Assembly (NCBI GenBank): GCA_964556145.1
Contig: CAZKVD010000026.1
Location: 1 to 20,783, forward strand
Length of the DNA: 20,783 nt
From: F1-20-MAGs119 sp964556145
GTDB taxonomy: Bacteria > Actinomycetota > Acidimicrobiia > Acidimicrobiales > Ilumatobacteraceae
Direction of reading: 5' to 3'
Part shown: positions 15,108 to 20,783 of the stretch, one piece after another
Position numbering within the stretch: position 1 is the first letter of the stretch
Layout of the letters: every line of letters starts with the position of its first letter
Made by a program: the position numbers and the translations under genes
Notes under the pieces: generated by a model
Databases searched by the model: none
What the model was told of the DNA's origin: nothing
What the model saw: the letters and a program-made list of their open reading frames with translations, nothing else

Positions 15108-15856
15108 GCCGAGGCCGCCGTCATCACGTCGTCGGACATGTCGAAATTCGAGTACACGTCCTGGATGTCGTCNNNNNNNNNNTCCAGTGCGTCCATGATG
15201 CGCAACACCTTACGCGCATCGTCGACGTCATCGACCGGAACCAAATTTGACGAAACCATTGTGCTCTCGGCAGACAGCACCGAGAGGCCTGCCGCTTCGA
15301 GGGCCGACTTCACGTCGAACACGATCGACGGCTCGGTTGTGACACGCCACTCATCGCCGTCGCGGGCAACGTCGTCGGCGCCGGCTTCGAGCGCGGCCTC
15401 CATGACCACATCCTCGTTCGCTCGGCCGTCGATGATGATGACTCCACGCCGTGAAAACTGCCAACCAACGGCCCCCGGCTCGGCCATCGCACCACCGAAC
15501 TTCGAGAACACCGCGCGTACGTCACCACTCGTGCGGTTGCGGTTGTCGGTGAGAACGTCGATGAGAAGGGCGACACCACCAGGTGCATAGCCCTCGTAGG
15601 TGATCGACTCGTACGCTGCACCGGTCTGTTCACCCGTGCCGCGCTTGATTGCGCGCTCGATGGCGTCGTTGGTCATCTGCCCGGCCTTGGCCTTCAACAC
15701 CATCGTGCGCAAAGCAGCATTCGAATCGGGGTCTCCCCCACCCTCGCGCGCGGCGACTTCGATCTGCCGCGCCAGTTTCGCGAACAGTTTCCCGCGCGCC
15801 TTGTCGACGGCGGCTTTCTTGTGCTTGATGGTTGCCCATTTGGAATGGCCCGACAT
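15104..15856 (-). CDS. yebC: YebC/PmpR family protein, interrupted by an assembly gap
   Basis: Cytoplasmic protein of the YebC family, members of which act as transcriptional regulators and, in some bacteria, assist translation of proline-rich stretches. It starts with MSGHSKWATIKHKKAAVDK and continues with YEGYAPGGVALLIDVLTDNRNRT, FSKFGGAMAEPGAVGWQF and the C-terminal DIQDVYSNFDM, all diagnostic. Ten Ns at 15173-15182 hide part of a conserved acidic stretch before DDIQDVY. With ten Ns the protein would be 250 residues; comparison with the E. coli protein suggests that the real insert is one codon shorter. The start is ATG at 15856, with AGGAGA five bases upstream, placed over the pdxT stop. 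yebC near pdxT and ruvCAB is the ordinary actinobacterial context. Confidence 0.95.
   Translation of the reverse strand: MSGHSKWATIKHKKAAVDKARGKLFAKLARQIEVAAREGGGDPDSNAALRTMVLKAKAGQMTNDAIERAIKRGTGEQTGAAYESITYEGYAPGGVALLIDVLTDNRNRTSGDVRAVFSKFGGAMAEPGAVGWQFSRRGVIIIDGRANEDVVMEAALEAGADDVARDGDEWRVTTEPSIVFDVKSALEAAGLSVLSAESTMVSSNLVPVDDVDDARKVLRIMDALXXXXDDIQDVYSNFDMSDDVMTAASA
15173..15182. other. Assembly gap (10 N) inside yebC
   Basis: Ten consecutive undetermined bases. Both sides read as YebC in the same frame, so the join is between correct neighbours, but ten is probably a placeholder and the true length is uncertain. Confidence 0.99.
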
Positions 15857-15858
15857 GG

Positions 15859-16458
15859 CTATCTCCTGTTGGTGGTGAGAGAACGGCGAACACGCTCGAC
15901 GAACAATCCGTGCAGACGGGAGTCATCGGTGAGTTCGGGATGGAACGTAGCGCCGAGGAACTGCGGGGTTGCAACTGCGATTGGCCGGCCGGCATGGGTT
16001 GCAAGCACGTCGACCCCGGCGCCAACCGACTCGATGATCGGCGCCCTGATGAACACGGCTGTGAAGGCTTCGGCCAGACCGGCGACGGGCACTTCTGCCT
16101 CGAAACTGTCGATCTGCCGGCCATACCCGTTGCGGCGGGTTGTGATTGGCAGTGCGCCGAACGAACGCTGGTCGACGCGGCCGTCGAGGACGACCTCGGC
16201 GAGGAGAATGACCCCGGCACAGGTGCCAAAGACGGGCATGGCCGACGAAATCCGGTCGGCGATCGCATCGAAAAGTCCACTCGATTCGAGCAACTGCGAC
16301 ATGGTGGTTGACTCACCACCGGGCATGATCAGCGCGTCGACTTGGTCGAGATCACGCGGCAGACGCACCTGACGTGCATCAACGCCGAGTCGCGCGAGCG
16401 CTCGCTCGTGGGCGCTAAATGCGCCCTGAAGGGCGAGAACTCCGACGGTGACGTTCAC
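15859..16458 (-). CDS. pdxT: Pyridoxal 5'-phosphate synthase, glutaminase subunit PdxT
   Basis: Class I glutamine amidotransferase that releases ammonia from glutamine and passes it to PdxS for vitamin B6 (PLP) synthesis; 199 residues. Features: VGVLALQGAFSAHERAL at the start, GGEST at 48-52, the catalytic Cys80 in FGTCAG, and the His173-Glu175 pair in FHPEL. All three catalytic residues are present. The start is GTG at 16458, giving MNVTVGVLALQG, with GAGG seven bases upstream. The 21-base gap after pdxS carries this ribosome binding site and no TAnnnT box. It ends two bases before yebC, and its last codons contain the yebC ribosome binding site. Confidence 0.96.
   Translation of the reverse strand: MNVTVGVLALQGAFSAHERALARLGVDARQVRLPRDLDQVDALIMPGGESTTMSQLLESSGLFDAIADRISSAMPVFGTCAGVILLAEVVLDGRVDQRSFGALPITTRRNGYGRQIDSFEAEVPVAGLAEAFTAVFIRAPIIESVGAGVDVLATHAGRPIAVATPQFLGATFHPELTDDSRLHGLFVERVRRSLTTNRR
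15862..15867 (-). promoter_or_regulatory. Ribosome binding site of yebC, inside the pdxT end
   Basis: AGGAGA lies five bases before the yebC ATG and overlaps the last codons and stop of pdxT, which links translation of the two genes. Confidence 0.75.
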
Positions 16459-16465
16459 CTGGGGG

Positions 16466-16469
16466 CCTC
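16466..16469 (-). promoter_or_regulatory. Ribosome binding site of pdxT
   Basis: GAGG on the minus strand lies seven bases before the GTG at 16458 and supports that start. This is the only gap of 19 or more bases in the window that has a Shine-Dalgarno sequence instead of a TAnnnT box. Confidence 0.6.
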
Positions 16470-16479
16470 GCAGCAGAAC

Positions 16480-17364
16480 TCACCAGCCGCGCTCGGCGTA
16501 GCGCTGGTTGATTTCGTCCATGCCGATGCCGGTCATCGGCGCCCCGAGACCCCGGCTGACCTTGGCGAGAATCGCCGGGTCACGGAAGTGGGTCGTGGCC
16601 TCGACGATCGCCTTGGCACGCGGCGCGGGATCATCGCTCTTGAAGATGCCCGATCCGACAAACACGGCTTCGGCACCGAGTTGCATCGCAAGCGCCGCGT
16701 CGGCTGGGGTGGCGATTCCGCCTGCGCAGAACAGCGGCACGGGCAACCAGCCGGTCTCGGCGATTTCCTGCACGAGCGGCAAGGGAGCCTGGAGGCGCTT
16801 TGCCCACTCGAACAACTCGGCCGAATCGGCCTGGGTGATCTTGCGCATGTCACCGATGATGTTGCGCAGGTGACGAACGGCCTCGACGATGTTGCCCGTT
16901 CCGGCCTCGCCCTTCGAGCGGATCATTGCGGCGCCCTCGCTGATTCGACGCAACGCCTCGCCAAGGTTCGTTGCACCACAGACGAACGGAACGTTGAATG
17001 CGAACTTGTCAATGTGGTGCGTCTCGTCGGCGGGCGTGAGGACTTCGGACTCGTCGACAAAGTCGACGCCGAGCGCCTCGAGAATCTGCGCCTCGACGAA
17101 GTGGCCGATGCGCGCCTTGGCCATGACCGGAATGCTGACCGCGGCTTTGATGCCCTCGATCATCTCGGGGTCGCTCATACGCGCGACACCGCCGTCGCGA
17201 CGAATGTCGGCAGGAACGCGCTCAAGCGCCATCACTGCACATGCGCCCGCATCTTCGGCGATGCGCGCCTGCTCGGGAGTGACGACGTCCATGATGACGC
17301 CGCCCTTCATCATCTCGGCAAGTCCGCGCTTGACGCGGAAGGTCCCGGAAACGTTGCCTGTCAT
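16480..17364 (-). CDS. pdxS: Pyridoxal 5'-phosphate synthase, synthase subunit PdxS
   Basis: TIM-barrel synthase that builds PLP from ribose 5-phosphate, glyceraldehyde 3-phosphate and ammonia from PdxT; 294 residues, the family norm. The sequence is highly conserved: GLAEMMKGGVIMDVV with Asp26, the imine-forming Lys83 in MAKARIGH, Lys151 in IRSKGEAGTGN, and the C-terminal LFCAGGIATPADAALAMQLG and FVGSGIF phosphate-binding segments. The start is ATG at 17364 (MTGNVSGTFRVKRGLAEM). A 49-base gap, the largest in the window, separates it from the DUF3048 gene, and TACGAT ends six bases before the ATG with no Shine-Dalgarno site, so pdxST probably begins a leaderless transcript. Confidence 0.98.
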   Translation of the reverse strand: MTGNVSGTFRVKRGLAEMMKGGVIMDVVTPEQARIAEDAGACAVMALERVPADIRRDGGVARMSDPEMIEGIKAAVSIPVMAKARIGHFVEAQILEALGVDFVDESEVLTPADETHHIDKFAFNVPFVCGATNLGEALRRISEGAAMIRSKGEAGTGNIVEAVRHLRNIIGDMRKITQADSAELFEWAKRLQAPLPLVQEIAETGWLPVPLFCAGGIATPADAALAMQLGAEAVFVGSGIFKSDDPAPRAKAIVEATTHFRDPAILAKVSRGLGAPMTGIGMDEINQRYAERGW

Positions 17365-17370
17365 GGTTTC

Positions 17371-17376
17371 ATCGTA
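17371..17376 (-). promoter_or_regulatory. Candidate -10 box of a leaderless promoter for pdxS
   Basis: Minus-strand TACGAT is followed by six bases (GAAACC) and the pdxS ATG. A weak -35-like GTGACG lies 19 bases upstream of the hexamer, which is long for a normal spacer. The site lies in the 49-base gap after the DUF3048 gene. Confidence 0.6.
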
Positions 17377-17413
17377 CCGAGACCGCGCGAAATGGCGTCA
17401 CGGTGCACGAAGA

Positions 17414-18526
17414 TCAGGGGAACTTGACCTTGGACGGGTCGGTGCCCGCCGGCACATCGGCGCCCTTCTTGACGCGCGGAAGTTCGATCCATGTGCGGCC
17501 CGGGGTCATCTTGATCGGAGCACCCGCGAGGTCGGTAATTGCAAAGACGTCGGTCTCTTTTGCGCGCGACCACTTGCCCTTGACGAGCGAACCATTCGTG
17601 TACACCCATGCCTCACCCTCGCCGACACTTTGTGCCTCGGGGCTACGGGGGTCGGCAGAACTGGCCTTGTAGGCCATGTACAGAACCACGACGTTCTTGG
17701 CATTGACCTGCGAGCCGTCGGCGTCCATGTGCTTCTTGTTGTCGGCCGAACGTAGGTAGTCGCCCGTTGCGGCATCCCAAAGCCACTGCACCTTGACGCC
17801 GTCCATCGACAGATTGATGCCCGCCGACGCCGTCGCAGTCGAAGGCATTGCGTCACTGGCGGTGCGGTACTGCAGTTGCTGGGGCGGCCGGGTTGCACCC
17901 TTCGGTGTCAACGTGAAGATCTTGGATGCATCGGCGTAGAGGTTGTGGGGCGCCTTGCGCTTGGAGTCACGCTGGTAACCACCTTGCTGATATGCGACGA
18001 GCGCGCCCATGTTGACCAGCACCGATTTGTTGATGAGCGACGTGGTCTTCGCATTGCCACCACTCCACACGAAGAGCGGATTCAGGTAGGCGCTGAACAA
18101 ATTGACATCTTGGGTACGGCCCGAGCGGATCGGACCGATGCTGGTTGGCGCGTTGGTGTGGAACACCGCAGCGAAGCGGGTCAATTGCTCGACGTTTTCC
18201 TCGTAGACGATGTCGGCTTGATTCAGGCCCGACTGCGGACGTGCCGCGGGATGGTTGTCGATCTTTGCAACGAGTGCCGGGCGGGTCGCCGCTGCAGCAT
18301 CCTCGATGGGCAGACCTGTGAGTGGCATCAACTCGGGCGCCGGCAGAGTGGTCGTGGGCCCAGGCAACGTGGAGGGAAGCGCAACGTCGCCGTACGAAGG
18401 CTCGGGGATGTTCTCGGTCGAGGCTCCGTCTCCGCCGCCGCACGCTGCAAGCGCGGCTGACGCGACGACGGCTCCAACCACCATGGCGCGGCGGACGAGG
18501 CGTGAGCGGTTGGGGGTTCCGTTCAT
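17414..18526 (-). CDS. DUF3048 (YerB-like) lipoprotein
   Basis: Predicted lipoprotein of 370 residues with the DUF3048 fold, like B. subtilis YerB; no biochemical function is assigned to the family with certainty. The N-terminus has basic residues, a hydrophobic stretch (AMVVGAVVASAALAAC) and a lipobox LAAC with Cys29, so it should be lipid-anchored outside the membrane. A short Pro/Thr-rich linker (PGPTTTLPAPEL) leads to the N-terminal DUF3048 domain (KIDNHPAARPQSGLNQADIV, then TSIGPIRSGRTQDV and FVWSGGN). The C-terminal half (VQWLWDAATGDYLR, VVVLYMAYK, GRTWIELPR) matches the second domain. The start is ATG at 18526; AGGGAG lies nine bases upstream and the preceding gene ends three bases before, so the two are probably co-translated. 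A cell-envelope role is only inferred. Confidence 0.9.
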   Translation of the reverse strand: MNGTPNRSRLVRRAMVVGAVVASAALAACGGGDGASTENIPEPSYGDVALPSTLPGPTTTLPAPELMPLTGLPIEDAAAATRPALVAKIDNHPAARPQSGLNQADIVYEENVEQLTRFAAVFHTNAPTSIGPIRSGRTQDVNLFSAYLNPLFVWSGGNAKTTSLINKSVLVNMGALVAYQQGGYQRDSKRKAPHNLYADASKIFTLTPKGATRPPQQLQYRTASDAMPSTATASAGINLSMDGVKVQWLWDAATGDYLRSADNKKHMDADGSQVNAKNVVVLYMAYKASSADPRSPEAQSVGEGEAWVYTNGSLVKGKWSRAKETDVFAITDLAGAPIKMTPGRTWIELPRVKKGADVPAGTDPSKVKFP

Positions 18527-18529
18527 GCG

Positions 18530-19384
18530 TTAGATCTCCCTGAGTAAGGCCAACCGTTCGGACAACGGTGGGCGTTCGTCGTGTGAACCATCAACCCTAG
18601 AACCAGCCGGCTCGGGGCGGGCGTCATTTGACGGCGCCTCGGACTCACCCGCCGGATTGGCAAGCCAGAGAACGGCGACGCGGGCATCGGCCGACCCCAC
18701 CCTTGTCGACCCCGAAAGCATTGCGTGGAACGCCGCAGCGAGTCCGGGTGGGTAGCGGGTGATCCCGACACCCTTCACATCGGCGTCAAAGACGGCCTGG
18801 GCTGCAAAAGATGCTGCGAGAACCTGACGCCGCGCTGTGGCGGGAATGAACCACGGGGAAGCGATCGAGAGGGCGACCGCAAGCGTCTGTGTTTCGACGA
18901 GTCCGGAGCGCAGACGCGCGAGACACACCGCAACGGCACCTTCCATCTCGATGCGCTCGAGATGGTCGACAAATCCGCGGGTGATGATCATGTCCGCAGG
19001 ACCGCCATGCGATGGATCGGCGACGACGAGCGCGTTGATGCCATCGTCGTCGGTGACCGACACGTTGGGCACGGTGACGCCGGCCGATGCGCACAGTCCG
19101 TGGAGGAGATTGAAGAGTCGCGGGGCGCCGTCGGCATCGAGTTCGCGTGCCGGCACCCGGGCAACGACGACCTCGACGGCGGATTCGACGAAACGCGTTG
19201 TCAAGACGACACCGAGCAGACCGAGCGCCACACCCAGCACAATTGCGCCGACCGCGAGGCCGACTGCCGACCCAACCAAGAACCCGAGAACCGCGCCGAT
19301 CACGGCACCGACTGCGGACCACACGAATGCGACCGCGCGACGCAGCGCGGTGGCGGGGCTGATGGCGGAGGAGGGCGACGTCAT
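18530..19384 (-). CDS. Membrane protein resembling M48 (HtpX-like) peptidases, but lacking HExxH
   Basis: Predicted membrane protein of 284 residues from ATG at 19384. A long hydrophobic region at about 17-62 forms one hairpin or two helices (VGAVIGAVLGFLVG, AVGLAVGAIVLGVALGLLGVVL). The next part follows the HtpX/M48 layout: LFNLLHGLCASAGVTVPNVSVTDDDGINALVV resembles the segment before the active site, and MIITRGFVDHLERIEMEG the strand and helix leading to HExxH. At the zinc-binding site the sequence is CLARL (154-158), so both histidines and the catalytic glutamate are absent. A later FDADVKGVGITRYPPGLAAAF resembles the third-ligand region, and SERLALLREI the usual M48 C-terminus. I therefore read it as a catalytically dead M48 relative; the assignment rests on pattern comparison only. 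The start is five bases after the glycosyltransferase stop. Confidence 0.7.
   Translation of the reverse strand: MTSPSSAISPATALRRAVAFVWSAVGAVIGAVLGFLVGSAVGLAVGAIVLGVALGLLGVVLTTRFVESAVEVVVARVPARELDADGAPRLFNLLHGLCASAGVTVPNVSVTDDDGINALVVADPSHGGPADMIITRGFVDHLERIEMEGAVAVCLARLRSGLVETQTLAVALSIASPWFIPATARRQVLAASFAAQAVFDADVKGVGITRYPPGLAAAFHAMLSGSTRVGSADARVAVLWLANPAGESEAPSNDARPEPAGSRVDGSHDERPPLSERLALLREI
18536..18541 (-). promoter_or_regulatory. Ribosome binding site of the DUF3048 gene
   Basis: AGGGAG lies nine bases before the ATG at 18526, within the final codons of the M48-like gene. It supports the chosen start and coupling of the two genes. Confidence 0.65.
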
Positions 19385-19389
19385 GGTGT

Positions 19390-20610
19390 TCAGAGCTGGC
19401 GCGAGCGACGGATGCGTCGCTTCTCGAGCGGCTTCAGCATACGGCTCCCCCACGGAGCACGACGGGGATCCTCGCCTCGGCGACCCAGCCCCGTTGCGTA
19501 TCCATCGCCAAGGCCCGTGCGTTCCATTTCGAGCGCCCGCTCGTAGAGAACGACGTACTGCTCGGCAAGTGCACGCATCGACGACGATGCGACGCGATTG
19601 TGGCCCGCTTCGACGAGGCGCTGCGACAACCGCGGGTTTGTCATCACCTTTGCGAGCGAGGATGCCAGTGCCCGTTCGTCACCGGGCTCGACGAGCAAGG
19701 CGTCGAGGTCGTGCGTTGCGACGTTTTGGTAGCCGTCGATGTCACTTGCAACAACCGGCGTTCCCGCCGCCATCGCCTCGAGCAGAACGACACCAAAAGA
19801 TTCACCGTGCAGGGACGGCGCACAAAAGACTGTGGCCTGCGACATCCGACGAATCTTTTCGGCATCCGAGATCCGCCCCAGCCATGTGATGCGCGGCTCG
19901 GACGCGTATTTCAGCTTCAGGCTGTCGGTGTCGGGACCGTCGGAGGCCACCCAGATGCGAACGTCGTCGGGCAGAAAGGCGAGTGACCCGAGCAAAACGT
20001 CGAGACCCTTTCGCGGTTCGTGACGACCGACGAAGAAGACCGTCGGAAGCGTGGTCTTCTCGGGCGGCGCTTCATCATCGTGCACGCCGTAACGCCCGAT
20101 CTCGATTCCGTTTCCGAGAAGCTCGTACGAGCCACCGAGGTACCTGCCCGCAAGAAGTTCGGCGTCTTTGGACACTGCGACGCGAATGTCGATGCGCGAA
20201 GCAAGCCAGCGAACCGCCCGATTCATCATGCGGTAGCTCGCCGAGTCTCCGGCGGCGTGGAACGTCCCAATGGTCGGTGCGAGCCGCAACAACAGAGCGG
20301 TCATCGTGACACCGGGCGCAAGTGGCTCGTGAAGATGGATGACGTCGAAGTCCTCGTCGTTCAGTGCGCGGATGGTGCGCAACGCCGCCGACGCGTCGGG
20401 CGCGAGCGGCGCGATCGACCCGTTGGCCGCGGTTGGCAAACTGTTGCCGAGCGGCGTGACGAAGGGTTCGGGCGGAGCACCGTCGCACGGACCGAGAACA
20501 CGAACCTCATGGCCCATCGCGCGCAGTTCGCGGGCGAGGCCGAGGACCTGCATCTGTACCCCACCGGGAATGGTGAGGCTGTAGGGACAGAGCATCCCGA
20601 TTCGCAGCAC
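19390..20610 (-). CDS. GT4 family glycosyltransferase, PimA-like (phosphatidylinositol mannosyltransferase)
   Basis: GT-B glycosyltransferase of 406 residues, very close in motif pattern to mycobacterial PimA, which transfers mannose from GDP-mannose to phosphatidylinositol at the inner face of the membrane. It begins LRIGMLCPYSLTIPGGVQ with the Gly-Gly loop (16-17), has HLHEPLAPG (HEP at 94-96), GTFHAAGD with His118, GRHEPRKG with Arg196 and Lys201, and the EX7E motif Glu270-Glu278 in GESFGVVLLEAMAAG. An Arg/Lys-rich tail of about 30 residues follows. The start is GTG at 20610; the frame stays open further up but only the GTG fits the family, and TACCGT ends six bases before it. The mycobacterial neighbours of pimA (pgsA, acyltransferase) are not present here, so the substrate is inferred from similarity alone. 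Confidence 0.88.
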   Translation of the reverse strand: MLRIGMLCPYSLTIPGGVQMQVLGLARELRAMGHEVRVLGPCDGAPPEPFVTPLGNSLPTAANGSIAPLAPDASAALRTIRALNDEDFDVIHLHEPLAPGVTMTALLLRLAPTIGTFHAAGDSASYRMMNRAVRWLASRIDIRVAVSKDAELLAGRYLGGSYELLGNGIEIGRYGVHDDEAPPEKTTLPTVFFVGRHEPRKGLDVLLGSLAFLPDDVRIWVASDGPDTDSLKLKYASEPRITWLGRISDAEKIRRMSQATVFCAPSLHGESFGVVLLEAMAAGTPVVASDIDGYQNVATHDLDALLVEPGDERALASSLAKVMTNPRLSQRLVEAGHNRVASSSMRALAEQYVVLYERALEMERTGLGDGYATGLGRRGEDPRRAPWGSRMLKPLEKRRIRRSRQL

Positions 20611-20616
20611 ACCCCA

Positions 20617-20622
20617 ACGGTA
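20617..20622 (-). promoter_or_regulatory. Candidate -10 box of a leaderless promoter for the PimA-like gene
   Basis: Minus-strand TACCGT is followed by six bases (TGGGGT) and the GTG start at 20610. It lies in the 36-base divergent intergenic region. No -35 was recognised. Confidence 0.55.
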
Positions 20623-20634
20623 GCGACGATCGGG

Positions 20635-20640
20635 TACGGT
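20635..20640 (+). promoter_or_regulatory. Candidate -10 box of a leaderless promoter for the plus-strand gene
   Basis: Plus-strand TACGGT is followed by six bases (GCCGCC) and the ATG at 20647. It faces away from the minus-strand box at 20617-20622, with 12 bases between the two hexamers. Confidence 0.55.
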
Positions 20641-20646
20641 GCCGCC

Positions 20647-20783
20647 ATGCCATCGGGTGACACTCTTCCCGCAGTCTCCGTCGTTGCCACACCCGGCAAG
20701 CGCGGAGCGATCCTTGAGCTCGCGCAACGTCTCGACGAAGCGGGTTTTCCTGCACTCGCCTGCCCCAGCCTCGGCGGCACCCT
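20647..20783 (+). CDS. N-terminal fragment, probably an LLM-class (luciferase-like, F420/flavin-dependent) oxidoreductase
   Basis: The reading frame starts at ATG 20647 and runs off the right edge after 45 codons. It reads PAVSVVATPGKRGAILELAQ ... LDEAGFPALACPSLGGTL. A start with a first beta strand, then a helix with an (R/L)xxE(A)GF turn and a second strand, is what the luciferase-like TIM-barrel oxidoreductases show at their N-terminus, and (C/S)PSLG after the second strand is seen in some actinobacterial members. It is too short to be certain or to name a substrate. Divergently transcribed from the PimA-like gene, with 36 bases between the starts. No Shine-Dalgarno sequence is present; the upstream TACGGT suggests leaderless translation. 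Confidence 0.5.
   Translation, partial: MPSGDTLPAVSVVATPGKRGAILELAQRLDEAGFPALACPSLGGT

Noticed and set aside
17394..17401. -35 element for pdxS (GTGACG)
   Set aside because: Four of six matches with a 19-base spacer is too weak, and none of the other six sites has a -35 match either.
1..20783. Mobile elements, CRISPR arrays, defence genes, tRNAs, riboswitches
   Set aside because: No transposase, integrase, direct-repeat array, tRNA cloverleaf or long structured leader was seen. All gaps between genes are under 50 bases, leaving no space for a riboswitch.

Overview
The window is a 20.8 kb piece of a high-G+C actinobacterial chromosome, most likely from the class Acidimicrobiia or a close relative. 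That placement is inferred from gene order and protein character (Thr/Ser-rich secreted segments, many GTG starts); no rRNA or marker tree is available here. A run of 10 Ns inside yebC shows that this is a scaffolded, probably metagenome-derived, assembly. Twenty genes lie head to tail on the minus strand, and one truncated gene starts on the plus strand at the right edge. There are no tRNAs, rRNAs, insertion sequences, CRISPR arrays or phage genes. No gene-free stretch exceeds 49 bases, so there is no long non-coding region to describe.

Reading in the direction of transcription (right to left), the order is: a PimA-like glycosyltransferase, a membrane M48-like protein that has lost its HExxH motif, a DUF3048 lipoprotein, pdxS-pdxT (pyridoxal 5'-phosphate synthase), yebC, a Bcp-type peroxiredoxin, ruvC-ruvA-ruvB (Holliday junction processing), queA-tgt (queuosine in tRNA), yajC-secD-secF (protein export), apt (adenine salvage), rel (ppGpp metabolism), hisS and aspS (aminoacyl-tRNA synthetases), and rarA (AAA ATPase at stalled replication forks, cut by the left edge). 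This is the backbone block known from Mycobacterium tuberculosis (pimA, pdxS/pdxT, yebC, ruvCAB, yajC-secD-secF, apt, relA, hisS, aspS, rarA), here compacted and with local insertions: the degenerate M48 protein, DUF3048, the peroxiredoxin and queA-tgt.

The genes are packed very tightly, with ATGA, GTGA and TGATG overlaps at several junctions, which suggests a long translationally coupled transcription unit. Some gene starts have a clear Shine-Dalgarno sequence (secF, yebC, ruvA, pdxT, the DUF3048 gene). Seven others have none and instead carry a TAnnnT hexamer ending exactly 6 or 7 bases before the start codon, which is the arrangement of an actinobacterial -10 box driving a leaderless mRNA. 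These seven are the divergent pair at 20610/20647, pdxS, ruvC, yajC, queA and hisS. They would divide the long gene run into nested leaderless sub-operons.

No wholly new system is evident. The points most worth a second look are the leaderless-promoter pattern, the M48 pseudo-peptidase, the absence of a canonical start codon at the conserved N-terminus of RarA (ACG where ATG would be expected), and a roughly 115-residue Thr/Ser/Ala-rich insertion in the extracytoplasmic part of SecD.
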